Source: Alistipes sp. (GTDB lineage: Bacteria > Bacteroidota > Bacteroidia > Bacteroidales > Rikenellaceae). From it: a stretch of DNA of 64,000 bases. The notes beneath the pieces were generated by a model. The model did not search any database. It had not been told where the DNA came from and worked only from the letters and a program-made list of their open reading frames with translations. Shown here piece after piece: positions 1 to 10,039 of this stretch (position 1 is the first letter of the stretch; each line of letters starts with the position of its first letter). Made by a program: the position numbers and the translations under genes. The stretch is from NCBI GenBank assembly GCA_017517705.1, contig JAFWYM010000041.1, positions 1-64,000 on the forward strand, read 5' to 3'.

Positions 1-108
1 CCTATTTGCTCCAATACCATAATTTTTAGCAATTGATTTGACCGAGTAACCGTCTTCGAGCATCCTCATATATTTGAGTAATGCTACATAATCGTGTTTT
101 TTGCGCAT
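1..108 (-). CDS. IS3-family transposase orfA, N-terminal fragment (runs off the left edge)
   Basis: The first 36 codons read on the minus strand from the ATG at 106-108. They begin MRKKHDYVALLKYMRMLEDG and continue with a helix-turn-helix-like stretch (YSVKSIAKNYGIGANR). This is the pattern of the small HTH protein (OrfA) of IS3-family elements, which binds the terminal repeats and is fused to the DDE transposase OrfB by frameshifting. A plausible element end lies just upstream of this start. Only the N-terminus is inside the window, so it is unknown whether the element is complete. A free-standing HTH protein is the alternative. Confidence 0.6.
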   Translation of the reverse strand, partial: MRKKHDYVALLKYMRMLEDGYSVKSIAKNYGIGANR

Positions 109-129
109 AAAGAAACCCCAAAAGTTTTT

Positions 130-154
130 TGTCCAAACTTTCGGGGTCACTTCA
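130..154 (-). repeat. Terminal inverted repeat of an IS3-family (IS150-group-like) element
   Basis: Read on the minus strand the end begins TGAAGTGACCCCGAAAGTTT and continues GGACA. It starts with TG and closes with the GGACA block typical of IS150-group ends, 22 bases before orfA. Its inner part also forms a hairpin with the bases towards orfA (arms near 116-127 and 136-147). The other end is outside the window. Confidence 0.55.
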
Positions 155-162
155 ATACTCAA

Positions 163-282
163 GAGAGTGAATAAAAAGATGTAGTTTTAGGCCTGCGAAG
201 CCCGAAAAAGCGGAGTTTACTTGGCGTAAATGAGCATTTTGAGGGCGAGCGTAACGCAGAAATACACTTTTTATTCACTCTC
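163..282 (+). repeat. R element copy 1 (120-bp inverted-repeat element)
   Basis: First of four 120-bp copies (also 10286, 42905 and 45023). The left end GAGAGTGAATAAAAAG and the right end CTTTTTATTCACTCTC are perfect inverted repeats. The core contains GCCTGCGAAGCCC and GGGCGAGCGTAACGCAG, which can pair CTGCG/CGCAG and GCCC/GGGC. It lies between the IS end (8 bases away) and the stop codon of the dCMP deaminase gene (10 bases away). It encodes no protein of its own. Confidence 0.85.
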
Positions 283-292
283 ATCTGCGTCG

Positions 293-724
293 CTACTTAA
301 CATCCAATTGCACACACTCGATGCCCACCTTACGCAGCAAGTCTATGCCGTCGTCGTTGCGATAGGGGTCGGCATATACCACACGACGGATACCCGCCTG
401 GATGATAAGCTTGGCACACTCTATGCAAGGCGATGCCGTGACATACAGCGTCGAGCCATCGCAGTTATTCGCGCTCTTGGCCACCTTGGTGATGGCATTG
501 GCCTCGGCATGCAGAACGTATGGTTTAGTCTTACCCATATCGTCCTCACATATATTCTCGAAGCCCGCGGGCGTGCCATTATAGCCATCCGAGATAATCA
601 TCTTATCCTTGACAAGCAACGCACCCACCTTGCGGCGTACACAGTACGAGTTTTCGGCCCATACGCGTGCCATCTGCAGGTAGCGTATGTCGAACTGACG
701 TTGTTTTTGCTCTTTATATCCCAC
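293..724 (-). CDS. dCMP/cytidylate deaminase family protein
   Basis: A 143-residue zinc-dependent deaminase. In the family, dCMP deaminases convert dCMP to dUMP, feeding thymidylate synthesis in the cytosol. The zinc-site signature is complete: HAEAN at residues 72-76 (zinc His and catalytic Glu) and PCIEC at 99-103 (two zinc Cys). Length and order fit the ComEB/dCMP deaminase group better than tRNA adenosine deaminase, whose signature is HAE with a different surrounding sequence. It starts 19 bases after the secA stop, so the two are probably cotranscribed from the secA promoter. The stop is a TAG 10 bases from repeat R1. Confidence 0.9.
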   Translation of the reverse strand: MGYKEQKQRQFDIRYLQMARVWAENSYCVRRKVGALLVKDKMIISDGYNGTPAGFENICEDDMGKTKPYVLHAEANAITKVAKSANNCDGSTLYVTASPCIECAKLIIQAGIRRVVYADPYRNDDGIDLLRKVGIECVQLDVK

Positions 725-743
725 TGCAGTAGTCGTTTAGTGG

Positions 744-3700
744 TTATGCCATCTTACCGTGGCAGTGCTTATACTTCTTACCCGAGCCACAGGGACAAGG
801 ATCGTTGCGACCCACCGACTTATCCACCTTTATGGGCGCCGTCTTGCCACGCTCGCCCTGACCCGCAGCTGCTGCTGCCGCCATACGCGATGCCTGAAGC
901 TTGTTAACATCGATCTTCGACTTCTGCTCGCGCGCCTGCTGCATAGCATCGGGGTTATTCTCCTTGACGGGAAGGTATGCCTTATTCAGGAGTGCCAAGA
1001 CATCACGGTTGATATCCTCCAACATCTTCGAGAAGAGCTGGAACGACTCGAGCTTATATATCAAGAGCGGATCCTTCTGCTCATACGTGGCATTCTGCAC
1101 GCTCTGACGCAGGTCATCCATCTCGCGAAGATGCTCACGCCAAGCATCGTCGATGGTAGTAAACAGCGCCACCTTTGCAAAGACGCGATATATCTCCGCA
1201 CAGTCCGTATCCTTACACTTCTGCAACTCCACAGGGATGGTGTAGCGCAGGCGTCCATCGGTAAAGGGGAAGGCCATACGTACCGCCATATTATCCTTGT
1301 GTGCCTCGTATATCTTGGTCATCGTGGGACGTACAATATCGGCAAAGGCCTTAGACTTACGCTCATATAGGTCGGTAAGGTCACGTGCGATAACCTCAAT
1401 AAGCTCCTTGGGCTTCATTGCTGCATACTGCTCCTCGATGAGCGTAGTGTCGAGTGCCACCTCGCGCAAGAGGTCGTACTTGAACTCCTCGAACGAGCAA
1501 CCCTCGTGTGCCTCAACGAACTTGATGGCATAGTCGTAGCGCAGGTTGTTAAGGTCGATGTCGATACGCTCGCCATAGAGAGCATGGCGACGACGCGTAT
1601 ATATAACCTCACGCTGCGAGTTCATCACATCGTCGTACTCCAACAGGCGCTTACGCACACCAAAGTGATTCTCCTCAACCTTCTTCTGTGCTCGTTCAAT
1701 GGCACTTGTCATCATGCCCGCCTGGATGACCTCACCCTCCTGGATGCCCATCTTATCCATAAGCTTAGCGATACGATCCGAGCCAAAGAGACGCATCAAC
1801 TTATCCTCCAACGACACGAAGAACTGCGACGAGCCGGGGTCTCCCTGACGTCCTGCACGACCACGTAGCTGACGGTCTACACGACGGCTCTCGTGACGCT
1901 CCGTACCTATGATGGCAAGACCACCACGCTCCTTAACCTCGGGTGTGAGCTTGATATCGGTACCACGACCCGCCATATTCGTAGCGATGGTCACCTGACC
2001 GCTGCGTCCCGCCTCGGCAACAATCTGCGCCTCGAGTTGGTGCTGCTTAGCATTCAACACGTTATGCTTGATACCGCGAAGCTTGAGCATACGGCTCAAG
2101 AGCTCCGAGATCTCCACCGACGTGGTACCCACCAACACGGGGCGACCTTCGGCTACGAGCTTCTCGATCTCGGCAATAACAGCATTATACTTCTCGCGCT
2201 CGGTCTTATATACCAAGTCCTCGCGGTCGTCGCGTATAACCTTGCGGTTTGTGGGGATGACGACAACGTCGAGCTTATATATACTCCAGAACTCCGACGA
2301 CTCGGTCTCCGCCGTACCCGTCATACCCGCAAGTTTGTGGTACATACGGAAGTAGTTCTGAAGGGTGATAGTTGCGAATGTCTGTGTAGCATCCTCCACC
2401 TTGACATTCTCCTTAGCCTCGATAGCCTGGTGCAGACCATCCGAGTAGCGACGACCCTCCATGATACGTCCCGTCTGCTCGTCGACAATCTTAACCTTGT
2501 TATCTATGAGGACATACTCCACCTCCTTCTCGAACATAAAGTAAGCCTTCAAGAGCTGATTCATCGTGTGCACACGCTCAGCCTTGATGGCATAGTCGCT
2601 AAGGAGCTCATCCTTCTTCTGTGCTCGCTCCTCGGGCGTAAGCTCCTTGTTACCCTCCAACTCGGCAATGCAGGCACCAATGTCGGGCAAGACAAAGAAG
2701 CCCTCCTCGTTGAAGCGCTTAGATGCCACCTCATGACCCTTATCCGTAAGAATCAACGAGTTCATCTTTTCGTCGTGAACAACGAAGTTGTCGTCCGTAA
2801 TCTCGTGCATACGCTTCTCGTTGTCCTGCATGTAGAAGTTCTCGGTCTTCTGGAGCAGCACCTTAACACCGGGCTCCGAGAGGAACTTAATGAGGGCCTT
2901 ATACTTAGGCATAGCCTTATGCGCACGCAACAACAGCTTACCAGCCTCCTCCTGCTTACCCTCGTTGTAGAGACGCTTAGCCTCAGCTACATCGGCCGAC
3001 GACATCTTACTCTGAAGGTCGTAGATATACTTTGCCGAGGGCTGGAACTCAGCGAAGAGCTGGTCGCCACCCTTAGGCACGGGGCCCGAGATGATAAGCG
3101 GCGTACGAGCATCGTCGATCAATACCGAGTCGACCTCATCGACAATGGCAAAGTGGTGTTTGCGCTGCACGAGGTCCTTAGGCTGCGAGGCCATATTGTC
3201 GCGCAGGTAGTCGAAGCCGAACTCATTGTTCGTACCAAAGGTAATATCGGCATTGTATGCCTTGCGGCGCTCCGGAGAGTTGGGGCGCGTGTTATCGATA
3301 CATGCCACCGAGAGGCCGTGGAACTGATACATCGGGCCCATCCACTCGGCATCACGGCGTGCCAGATAGTCGTTCACCGTCACCACGTGTACACCCTTAT
3401 GCGCAAGGGCATTGAGGAATACGGGCAACGTAGCTACGAGGGTCTTACCCTCACCCGTGGCCATCTCGGCAATGCGGCCCTTATGCAATACTACGCCACC
3501 GAAGAGCTGCACGTCGTAGTGTACCATATCCCACTTTATGACGTTACCTCCCGCAGTCCACTCGCTGCTATATATCGCCTTGTCGTCCTCGATGCGCACC
3601 AGATCCTGACGCTCGGCAGCAAGGTCGCGGTCGAAGTCGTTGGCCGTAACCACCACCTCATCATTCTCTGCAAAGCGACGTGCCGTATCCTTCATTATGG

Positions 3701-4043
3701 CGAAGGCCTCGGGGAGAATCTCTTCGAGCTTCTGCTCAATCTTCTCGTCGATACGCTTCGTCGTGTCGTCTATCTCCTTCGAGATGCGCTCCTTATCCTT
3801 AAGCGATGTCTCGGGGCGCTCCAAGAGTTCCTTGTTTTTGACGATGCTCTGCTCGTCGGCAGCGATATAGTCGGCAATAGCCTTGCTCAGCGCTGCAGAG
3901 CGGGCACGCAGCTCGTCATTCGTAAGCTTCGCGATAGAGGGATATACCGCCTTGATCTTCTCCACATAGGGGATAATCTCCTTACGATCCTTGTCGGCCT
4001 TAGAGCCGAAGAATAGCTTGATAACCTTTGATAAAATATCCAT
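744..4043 (-). CDS. secA: Protein translocase subunit SecA
   Basis: A 1099-residue ATPase that drives precursor proteins through SecYEG at the inner membrane. Walker A GEGKT is near residue 197, followed by the DEAD-type Walker B region ([20 protein letters not shown]). The second helicase domain carries [10 protein letters not shown] and [15 protein letters not shown]. The C-terminus ends in a SEC-C zinc site ([17 protein letters not shown]). The long size compared with about 900 residues in E. coli is usual for Bacteroidetes SecA, which has insertions in the N-terminal half. A Bacteroidetes -7 element lies 50 bases upstream. Confidence 0.98.
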   Translation of the reverse strand: MDILSKVIKLFFGSKADKDRKEIIPYVEKIKAVYPSIAKLTNDELRARSAALSKAIADYIAADEQSIVKNKELLERPETSLKDKERISKEIDDTTKRIDEKIEQKLEEILPEAFAIMKDTARRFAENDEVVVTANDFDRDLAAERQDLVRIEDDKAIYSSEWTAGGNVIKWDMVHYDVQLFGGVVLHKGRIAEMATGEGKTLVATLPVFLNALAHKGVHVVTVNDYLARRDAEWMGPMYQFHGLSVACIDNTRPNSPERRKAYNADITFGTNNEFGFDYLRDNMASQPKDLVQRKHHFAIVDEVDSVLIDDARTPLIISGPVPKGGDQLFAEFQPSAKYIYDLQSKMSSADVAEAKRLYNEGKQEEAGKLLLRAHKAMPKYKALIKFLSEPGVKVLLQKTENFYMQDNEKRMHEITDDNFVVHDEKMNSLILTDKGHEVASKRFNEEGFFVLPDIGACIAELEGNKELTPEERAQKKDELLSDYAIKAERVHTMNQLLKAYFMFEKEVEYVLIDNKVKIVDEQTGRIMEGRRYSDGLHQAIEAKENVKVEDATQTFATITLQNYFRMYHKLAGMTGTAETESSEFWSIYKLDVVVIPTNRKVIRDDREDLVYKTEREKYNAVIAEIEKLVAEGRPVLVGTTSVEISELLSRMLKLRGIKHNVLNAKQHQLEAQIVAEAGRSGQVTIATNMAGRGTDIKLTPEVKERGGLAIIGTERHESRRVDRQLRGRAGRQGDPGSSQFFVSLEDKLMRLFGSDRIAKLMDKMGIQEGEVIQAGMMTSAIERAQKKVEENHFGVRKRLLEYDDVMNSQREVIYTRRRHALYGERIDIDLNNLRYDYAIKFVEAHEGCSFEEFKYDLLREVALDTTLIEEQYAAMKPKELIEVIARDLTDLYERKSKAFADIVRPTMTKIYEAHKDNMAVRMAFPFTDGRLRYTIPVELQKCKDTDCAEIYRVFAKVALFTTIDDAWREHLREMDDLRQSVQNATYEQKDPLLIYKLESFQLFSKMLEDINRDVLALLNKAYLPVKENNPDAMQQAREQKSKIDVNKLQASRMAAAAAAGQGERGKTAPIKVDKSVGRNDPCPCGSGKKYKHCHGKMA

Positions 4044-4093
4044 AATATTAGTCTATATTTCTTCGTCTATATTCCAATAATATATATAACGCG

Positions 4094-4101
4094 CAAAGAT
4101 A
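4094..4101 (-). promoter_or_regulatory. Promoter -7 element for secA
   Basis: Minus-strand TATCTTTG matches the Bacteroidetes -7 consensus TAnnTTTG, about 50 bases before the secA ATG. No clear -33 TTTG stands at the usual 19 bases; the upstream region is AT-rich. The rest of 4044-4284 holds a short TTAGTAATTA repeat (4128-4160) and the terminator of the next gene. Confidence 0.55.
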
Positions 4102-4185
4102 ATACTTTTTTTCGAGTTTTAATTAGTAATTACTAATTAGTAGTGAGTAATTAGCACTTTTTGGCACTGCGCACACAACAAAAAA

Positions 4186-4212
4186 GAGGACAACTATAAA
4201 ATAGTCACCCTC
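4186..4212 (-). terminator. Rho-independent terminator of the outer-membrane barrel gene
   Basis: On the minus strand GAGGGTGACTAT pairs with ATAGTTGTCCTC (12 bp including three G-U pairs) around a 3-base loop. A run of T follows. It lies about 70 bases after the stop codon at 4285. Confidence 0.8.
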
Positions 4213-4284
4213 TCCCACTAAAAAAAATACATTACTTTCGGAAGTGCTTAATACATTTTGAAAGCGTTTTATTCCTCAGTTTGC

Positions 4285-7218
4285 TTATCGGTGCATCGGC
4301 GGACGGCCAAAGGCGTGACCTCCCGACTTGACATCCATACCCTCGTACTTCGATATATCCTTCGACGCATTCTTACCGAAGAAGCGAAGGTTGTAGTTGA
4401 ACTGCACGGTAAAGTAACGACCGATGGTGCTATTCCACGCATTCTGCGTATATCCGCTACCCACGGTGCGCACGAATGCCGTATTCTCATTCAGTATATC
4501 GTTCACACCGATGAGCACCTCGCCCTGCTGATTCTTAAAGAGTTTCTTGCCGAGGTATAAGTTGCAAAGGAGATAATCCTCGTTGTAGTTATCCGTGAAG
4601 CCTATATACTGGTTGTAGTTCACGGCAGCCGTGAGCGTAAAGCCCTTCCAGAATACCCACTTAAGAGTTCCGGATGCCGTATGGCTGAAGTACTGATTAT
4701 TATCGCGTGTACGCGCGAGAGTCTGCTTAGCCTCATTGTAGGCACCATCCCACTGTATCGTGAAGTCGATATTCTCCGAGATGTTGCTACCGAGCGATAG
4801 GCGTGCATCGTAGCCGAGGTTGCTCGTGATATTCGTCTGGTCATTAATCTTCGAGGGTGTACGCGACCAGTTCACGCCCGCCATAACATTAAGGTTACAC
4901 TTTATGGGCGCAATGGGGAAGCCATAGCTAATATGCGTACGAATGGTTGCATAGCCATTCATATTCTCGTAGGTAGAGTACTGCAAGGGGTTGTACTCCT
5001 GGCCATCGATGGTGATTGTCGCGGGATTATACGTGATGCTCTGACCCACGTAGTCCTGCGTGAGCTGTGTCGAGAACATCCACATAAAGGTGCGGCCCTT
5101 CTCAATATTCGAGCGCACGTAGTGGAAGTTAATGCGATGGTTGTACGACGACCTGAGGTTGGGGTTACCCTTCGAGATATACTGGGCATTCGACACATCG
5201 TAAATATCCTGAAGATTACGCACATCGGGGTTGTGGGTGTAGGAGTTGATAAACACGCGGATGGTATTCTGCGGGTTGAATGCCACATTACCCATCACGA
5301 AGTATGTCACGTGGTCGAAGCCACGCTTGATATTCTCGCCCTTAACCATACCATCGAGCGTAGAGTGCTGATAGTAGACGTTGGCAATGAAGGTGTTACG
5401 ATCCTTCGCATATCGGAAACCGGGGCCCACTCTATGTTCCATGCTACGGCTGTCGGTAAGGCTCGAGAGCGACATATCGGGCATAAGCCCCTCAATGCTA
5501 TAGTCGGCACCCGTGATATATGCCGTCTTTTCGATCTCCTGATCCTCATAGTCGAAGCGATACTGCATACTCACCTGTGCATTCTTCGCCACGGGCTCCG
5601 TATATGTAACATTGGCGTTTATGTCGGTCTCGCCCTGCGGAGCTAACGAGCTGACATAGCGGAGCGTAGGATAGTAGACACCCTCCTGCTCGTATGTCGA
5701 GAGTGTAGAGTAGCTATTTGTCCATGAGCGTGGCGTGTTGCGTATCGAGTAGCGGCCATCCACCGTAAGCGTACGTCCCGCCTTGCCTAACTTCACGCGG
5801 TACTGCAAGAACTCGCTGAAGCGGAATGCACGCGACGAGCCCTCCGAGCCGTTGTACAACACATCGTATGGCAGTCCCTTCTCCTCGGCAGTCTCGCCCG
5901 AGAGCTCGCCATACTGCTGGCTGTAGGGATTGTTACCCTGAGCACTAAAGTTCGTGCGCGACATAAGCGACATATTCTTGTTTATATTCCAGTCGAGGCG
6001 CAAGTTAAGACGATGGTTGAAGTTGTCTGTCTCCGACTCGCCCATCTGGATGAGGTCGTCGTCGGGCGACGGACTCTCGTACCACTTCTCTATGACGCTG
6101 CGGTTTTTCGTATTCGTTTGATTAAAGAAGTACGAGCCGTTGAGCTTGACCTTATCGTCCTCGCCCCAGGCATCCGAGTACTGCACACCTATCGAGCCCA
6201 CTTTTGCCACACCACTCTGCGGGCGCACCATATAACTTCCTACACCACGACCACGGCCTGGGCCACCGCCACTGCCACCCGTAACACCGAGGATATCCTC
6301 GAACGAGAAGTTCTGCTGGTTGACGTTGTTCAAGAGGCCGATGACCGAAACACGACTCGAGCCGTGGAAGAGGTTGACATTTCCGCCGATGTTATACTTA
6401 TGATGCGATGTCACACTACCAATCTCAGGCTGGTAGATACCATCATTCTGGAATGCGAGGTCGGGGGCACCGCCATCGGTGTCGGGCTGATAGCCGTAGC
6501 CACCGTAGAGCTTACCAAAGACACCCTGGCGCATATTCTCGCGTGTGACGATGTTGATGGCCTTGTAACCCTCGCCATCATCCATACCCGAGAACTCGGC
6601 ATTATCCGAGAGTTTATTGAATACCTCCACGCGGTCGACAGCCTGCGCCGGGAGAGAGTTGAGTGCCGTAGATACATCCTCGCCGAAAAACTCCTTGCCA
6701 TCGACAAATATCTTCTTCACCTGCTCGCCCTGAGCCTCCACCGTACCATTCGAGATGGTTATACCGGGCATCTTCTTCAACAGGCCCTCAACATCGGCAT
6801 CGGCTGCCACCTTAAATGCTGCAGCATTATATGCTACAGTGTCGCCATTCTGCGACGTGCGCAGCGCCTGCACCTCCTTAACCACAGCCTCGATAGCCAC
6901 AGCCTCGGGCTTGAGCTCCAACGTGCCAAGCTGAACAGTGCCGGCAACCTTCACCTTATGATTCTGTGTTGTATAGCCGATGAACGTGATGTTTACGTCG
7001 TAGTTGCCCGCAGCAAGACCTGTGACCGTAACTAAGCCTTTTGCACCTGACACCGAGTGTTTACGTCGCGCACCATCCTCCGACACCACCTCCATGATGG
7101 CACCAATGATACCATCCTTCGTATCCGCATCGATAATCGTCGCCGTAATCTTACCCGACTGCGCCATCGCGGGAATCACCACAGATAGCATCATTATAAT
7201 AGCAAGTAACCTTTTCAT
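4285..7218 (-). CDS. Outer membrane beta-barrel family protein with carboxypeptidase-like N-terminal domain
   Basis: 977 residues. A signal peptide ends near residue 19 (AMAQ). A carboxypeptidase-regulatory-like fold follows (about 22-110, including the G-YDVNITFIGYTTQ strand pattern), then a plug-like section with KKMPGITISNGTV and KKIFVDGKEFFG. The rest is a long aromatic-rich barrel ending in strand-like repeats. This fits the OMP beta-barrel family 3 group related to TonB-dependent receptors; no TonB box was recognised. It is probably transcribed alone, with its own terminator downstream. The ligand is unknown, and no SusD partner is adjacent. Confidence 0.85.
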   Translation of the reverse strand: MKRLLAIIMMLSVVIPAMAQSGKITATIIDADTKDGIIGAIMEVVSEDGARRKHSVSGAKGLVTVTGLAAGNYDVNITFIGYTTQNHKVKVAGTVQLGTLELKPEAVAIEAVVKEVQALRTSQNGDTVAYNAAAFKVAADADVEGLLKKMPGITISNGTVEAQGEQVKKIFVDGKEFFGEDVSTALNSLPAQAVDRVEVFNKLSDNAEFSGMDDGEGYKAINIVTRENMRQGVFGKLYGGYGYQPDTDGGAPDLAFQNDGIYQPEIGSVTSHHKYNIGGNVNLFHGSSRVSVIGLLNNVNQQNFSFEDILGVTGGSGGGPGRGRGVGSYMVRPQSGVAKVGSIGVQYSDAWGEDDKVKLNGSYFFNQTNTKNRSVIEKWYESPSPDDDLIQMGESETDNFNHRLNLRLDWNINKNMSLMSRTNFSAQGNNPYSQQYGELSGETAEEKGLPYDVLYNGSEGSSRAFRFSEFLQYRVKLGKAGRTLTVDGRYSIRNTPRSWTNSYSTLSTYEQEGVYYPTLRYVSSLAPQGETDINANVTYTEPVAKNAQVSMQYRFDYEDQEIEKTAYITGADYSIEGLMPDMSLSSLTDSRSMEHRVGPGFRYAKDRNTFIANVYYQHSTLDGMVKGENIKRGFDHVTYFVMGNVAFNPQNTIRVFINSYTHNPDVRNLQDIYDVSNAQYISKGNPNLRSSYNHRINFHYVRSNIEKGRTFMWMFSTQLTQDYVGQSITYNPATITIDGQEYNPLQYSTYENMNGYATIRTHISYGFPIAPIKCNLNVMAGVNWSRTPSKINDQTNITSNLGYDARLSLGSNISENIDFTIQWDGAYNEAKQTLARTRDNNQYFSHTASGTLKWVFWKGFTLTAAVNYNQYIGFTDNYNEDYLLCNLYLGKKLFKNQQGEVLIGVNDILNENTAFVRTVGSGYTQNAWNSTIGRYFTVQFNYNLRFFGKNASKDISKYEGMDVKSGGHAFGRPPMHR

Positions 7219-7316
7219 CTATCTTTTTTATTTTCTCTCGTTACACATTTTTCAGCGTGCTAAAATAATACTATTATTTTATAATTGGCACATTACGTCG
7301 GTGAATCGCCCAAAAA

Positions 7317-7340
7317 TGGGTGTCAGTTGCCCGACACCCA
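7317..7340 (-). terminator. Rho-independent terminator of the His/Cys-rich protein gene
   Basis: Minus strand TGGGTGTC pairs with GACACCCA around an 8-base loop and is followed by five T. It stands 34 bases after the stop codon at 7374 and before the next start at 7218. Confidence 0.8.
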
Positions 7341-7373
7341 CACTTTCACACTACAAATCATAGCTCACGGGGA

Positions 7374-7775
7374 CTATCTGCGACCATTATGTCGGCCCTC
7401 ATTGTGGTCGTTGCCACGCCCCTTGCCACGGTCGTTGTTGCCTCTGCCATCGCGATTATGCCCCCTATCCTTAGGGTTGTGACGATGGTCGCGATAGCAC
7501 TTACCATCACCACGATGGTGCGCTTTGTGCATCTTTAGGTGGTGCGGCTTTGGATGACAACAAGCATCACACCCAAAAGCAATATGCGCACGGCACTCGG
7601 GGCATAGCGCCATATGTATCATCTCGGCATAGGGCAACGGCTTCCTCTCCCCGAAGTTGACATCTATCTTCACACGTCCCGGCCCACGATCATTAGCCTC
7701 AGCGCCACTCATTGCCATAGCGTTACCCACCATCATCACCGATAATGCGAGGGTCAAAACCATCATCTTCTTCAT
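7374..7775 (-). CDS. Small secreted His/Cys-rich protein, possible metal binder
   Basis: 133 residues, no family recognised. A signal peptide (MKKMMVLTLALSVMMVGNAM) is followed by a basic linker. A central cluster has CPEC, CDACC and many histidines (CCHPKPHHLKMHKAHHRGDG). The tail is low-complexity Arg/Asn/Gly (repeats such as GRGNN, GKGRGN). The Cys and His spacing suggests binding of a transition metal in the periplasm; that is inference. It has its own terminator and a -7 promoter element (7848-7855), so it is probably not cotranscribed with the two-component genes upstream. The tail may be disordered. Confidence 0.75.
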   Translation of the reverse strand: MKKMMVLTLALSVMMVGNAMAMSGAEANDRGPGRVKIDVNFGERKPLPYAEMIHMALCPECRAHIAFGCDACCHPKPHHLKMHKAHHRGDGKCYRDHRHNPKDRGHNRDGRGNNDRGKGRGNDHNEGRHNGRR

Positions 7776-7847
7776 AACGCAATCGTTTTAGAGTTTGTAC
7801 TTTGCATCAGCATCTACGCTGCGCAGGATAACTATTGTTTCCTGATA

Positions 7848-7855
7848 CAAAGGTA
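7848..7855 (-). promoter_or_regulatory. Promoter -7 element for the His/Cys-rich protein
   Basis: Minus-strand TACCTTTG, matching TAnnTTTG, gives a start site about 65 bases before the ATG at 7775. No convincing -33 box was seen. Confidence 0.5.
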
Positions 7856-7922
7856 CAACCCTCCACATCGATTTGTGCTTGCAGGGTCGTTGAAACGCCC
7901 TCTCCCAGAGTTGAAACAGCCT

Positions 7923-8696
7923 TTAGTCTCGGTGAACAGACTGTAGCCACTGCTTAAATTCGGGCACACGAGCCTTCGATATTATTATACGCTCGGGGGC
8001 CTCGATAGTGAGATTTAACGCCAGACGACTGCCAAACCACACGGCTATATCCTTCACCGCACGGCGCGAGACGATGAACTGGCGGTTGGCACGGAAGAAG
8101 CGCTCGGATGATAGTTGCTGAGAGAGAGCCTCGAGGCTCTTATCCACGGGGTATGTCACACCATCGAGCGTCGTGAGCGTCACACGCTCGGCAAAGGTGT
8201 AGAAGAAGGCCACGTTCTCCATATCTACGGGGATAATCTTATCCTTGTAGCGCACAAGCATAGTCCTCAACGCTCCGTCATCGCTCTCCTCGACCATCTT
8301 GCCTATGCGTTCACGCTCGGTGCTACGCTCCACAGCCGTGAGACGCTGGAGCTTATCGAGGGCACGCTGCAGGTCATCCTCCTTGAAGGGCTTCAACAGA
8401 TAGTCTATGCTATTGACCTTGAAGGCCTCGATGGCATACTCGTCATAAGCGGTGGTAAATATAATGGGAATATTGATATCCACGCTGCGGAATATGCGGA
8501 ATGACTCGCCATCGGCAAGGTGTATGTCCATAAAGACCACATCGGCATCGACACCCCTCGAGAAGAACTCTACGCTCTCCTCCACCGACTCCAACACGGC
8601 AATAACCTCCGCGTCGGGCATAACATTCGATAACATTGCACGAAGATTCACGGCAGCAGCCGTCTCATCCTCAACGATAACAACCTTTCTCATCAC
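7923..8696 (-). CDS. LytTR-family response regulator
   Basis: 257 residues. The N-terminal receiver domain has the acidic pocket (VEDE near 8-11), the phosphoacceptor Asp57 in VVFMDIHLADGES and the conserved Lys in YLLKPF. The C-terminal half is a LytTR DNA-binding domain (FYTFAERVTL, the FFRANRQFIVSRRAV block). Such regulators bind direct repeats upstream of their targets. The ATG overlaps the histidine kinase stop by 4 bases, so the pair is translationally coupled. Targets are unknown; the neighbouring secreted protein gene is one candidate. Confidence 0.93.
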   Translation of the reverse strand: MMRKVVIVEDETAAAVNLRAMLSNVMPDAEVIAVLESVEESVEFFSRGVDADVVFMDIHLADGESFRIFRSVDINIPIIFTTAYDEYAIEAFKVNSIDYLLKPFKEDDLQRALDKLQRLTAVERSTERERIGKMVEESDDGALRTMLVRYKDKIIPVDMENVAFFYTFAERVTLTTLDGVTYPVDKSLEALSQQLSSERFFRANRQFIVSRRAVKDIAVWFGSRLALNLTIEAPERIIISKARVPEFKQWLQSVHRD

Positions 8697-10039
8697 TTCT
8701 TAACGGAATTATCTAACGGCATACGCACCACGAAGCGCTCCGCCTCATCAACTATCTCTATCGTGTGACCTGTGATTATCTGCCAACGACTCTTGAGGTT
8801 CTCGAGACCTATGCCTGTCGAGGGCTCAACATCGAGCTTTGGGTGTTTGGGGTTCTCTATCTCGAGCACACTACCCACAGTGCGTATTGTTACGTGTAAC
8901 GGATTTTTCGTCGTTATACTATTGTGTTTTACGGCATTGCCAATAAGTGGTTGCAACGAGAGTGCCGGCAGAGTCCAGTTGTTGTACGCAGGGTCGATGT
9001 CGAAGTTGAAGAATAGCTTGTCGGCATAGCGTATCTTGAACAGATAGGCATAAGCCTCGGCAAAGGCTATCTCATCCTTTAGTGTCGTTGTGCTGCTTTG
9101 GCCATTTTGTATTATATAGCGGAAGGTATATGATAGCTGGTCGATGTACTCGAGCGCACGCTTATGGTCGTGCTCACGCACCAACATGGCGAGGGAGTTC
9201 AGCGAGTTGAAGAAGAAGTGGGGGTTTATCTGTCCCACAAGCATATTGTATCGTGTAGCGAGGTTCTCGGTCTTGAGGCGCTCGTTTTCTACGGCCATAG
9301 TCTGTTGCTGGCGCATAAGCAGATATATGCGAGCGTAGAGTATCGTCACCGCCAACATAAAGAGACACTTGGTGAGCACGATGAGATAGACGTTGTTGTG
9401 TGGCTGCGCCTGGAAGAAAAAGACGATACGCATAAAGCCCTGCTTGAAGTCCACAACAGGGGCAAAGTATATGCCTATGACTGAGAGGAGCACGACACAA
9501 AGTACACGACGAGCAAAGATACCGTTTGTGATGTTGCCACCACGCGGCAGTCGCGTGAGAATCATAATCATCAGGAACGACACGATGGCGTAGTAGAGTA
9601 TCTGCCATACAAACTCCACGGTACGACTCGGACGGTCGTATATGGCGTCGAAGTCGAACTTCTCGCCATTACGCTCGTATATCTCGTCGAGACGCGGGTG
9701 TGCCGCCTGCATCTGCCACTCCGAGTATGTGTCACCTCTAAGCTTGCGAGTGCTAAAGTGCAGATGGTCGCCCTCGAGGAGCTTCATCGTGTGTACCTGC
9801 CATGCCGAGACATATATGCTGTCTTGCTGCTCGCAGTCGCATACGATATATCCATGTAAGTCGGGCGTGAGATGTAGCGTGCCGGTGCTGTGTTCGGCAA
9901 TGCGACCATCATCGTCACCACGCTGATTCATACCCTGCTCCGTGATTATCGGCATGAGCAGATATGAGAAGTTGATAACGAGGCTCAACACCACGGCTAT
10001 CATCAGATGTAGGCCTATGCTTGTCTTGAACTTACGCAT
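8693..10039 (-). CDS. LytS/YehU-type sensor histidine kinase
   Basis: 448 residues. One transmembrane helix lies near 13-33, a periplasmic region of about 100 residues follows, then several more membrane helices (about 130-250). The His_kinase domain has its phosphoacceptor in QINPHFFFNSLNSLAMLV near residue 275. The HATPase domain has N- and G-box features (LIGNAVKHN, GIGLENLKSRW). It would phosphorylate the LytTR regulator encoded directly after it. The signal sensed by the periplasmic part cannot be told from sequence. Confidence 0.92.
   Translation of the reverse strand: MRKFKTSIGLHLMIAVVLSLVINFSYLLMPIITEQGMNQRGDDDGRIAEHSTGTLHLTPDLHGYIVCDCEQQDSIYVSAWQVHTMKLLEGDHLHFSTRKLRGDTYSEWQMQAAHPRLDEIYERNGEKFDFDAIYDRPSRTVEFVWQILYYAIVSFLMIMILTRLPRGGNITNGIFARRVLCVVLLSVIGIYFAPVVDFKQGFMRIVFFFQAQPHNNVYLIVLTKCLFMLAVTILYARIYLLMRQQQTMAVENERLKTENLATRYNMLVGQINPHFFFNSLNSLAMLVREHDHKRALEYIDQLSYTFRYIIQNGQSSTTTLKDEIAFAEAYAYLFKIRYADKLFFNFDIDPAYNNWTLPALSLQPLIGNAVKHNSITTKNPLHVTIRTVGSVLEIENPKHPKLDVEPSTGIGLENLKSRWQIITGHTIEIVDEAERFVVRMPLDNSVKK

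Noticed and set aside
230-290. Short open frame inside R elements (MSILRAS...)
   Set aside because: Begins the same way in the copies but its continuation differs between copies (VTQ or ITT) and runs past the element end. The pairing pattern explains the conservation better than a peptide does.
1893-4016. Long open frame on the plus strand opposite secA (about 700 codons)
   Set aside because: Its translation has no recognised domain and is antisense to a complete SecA. GC-rich codon patterns commonly leave such shadow frames open.
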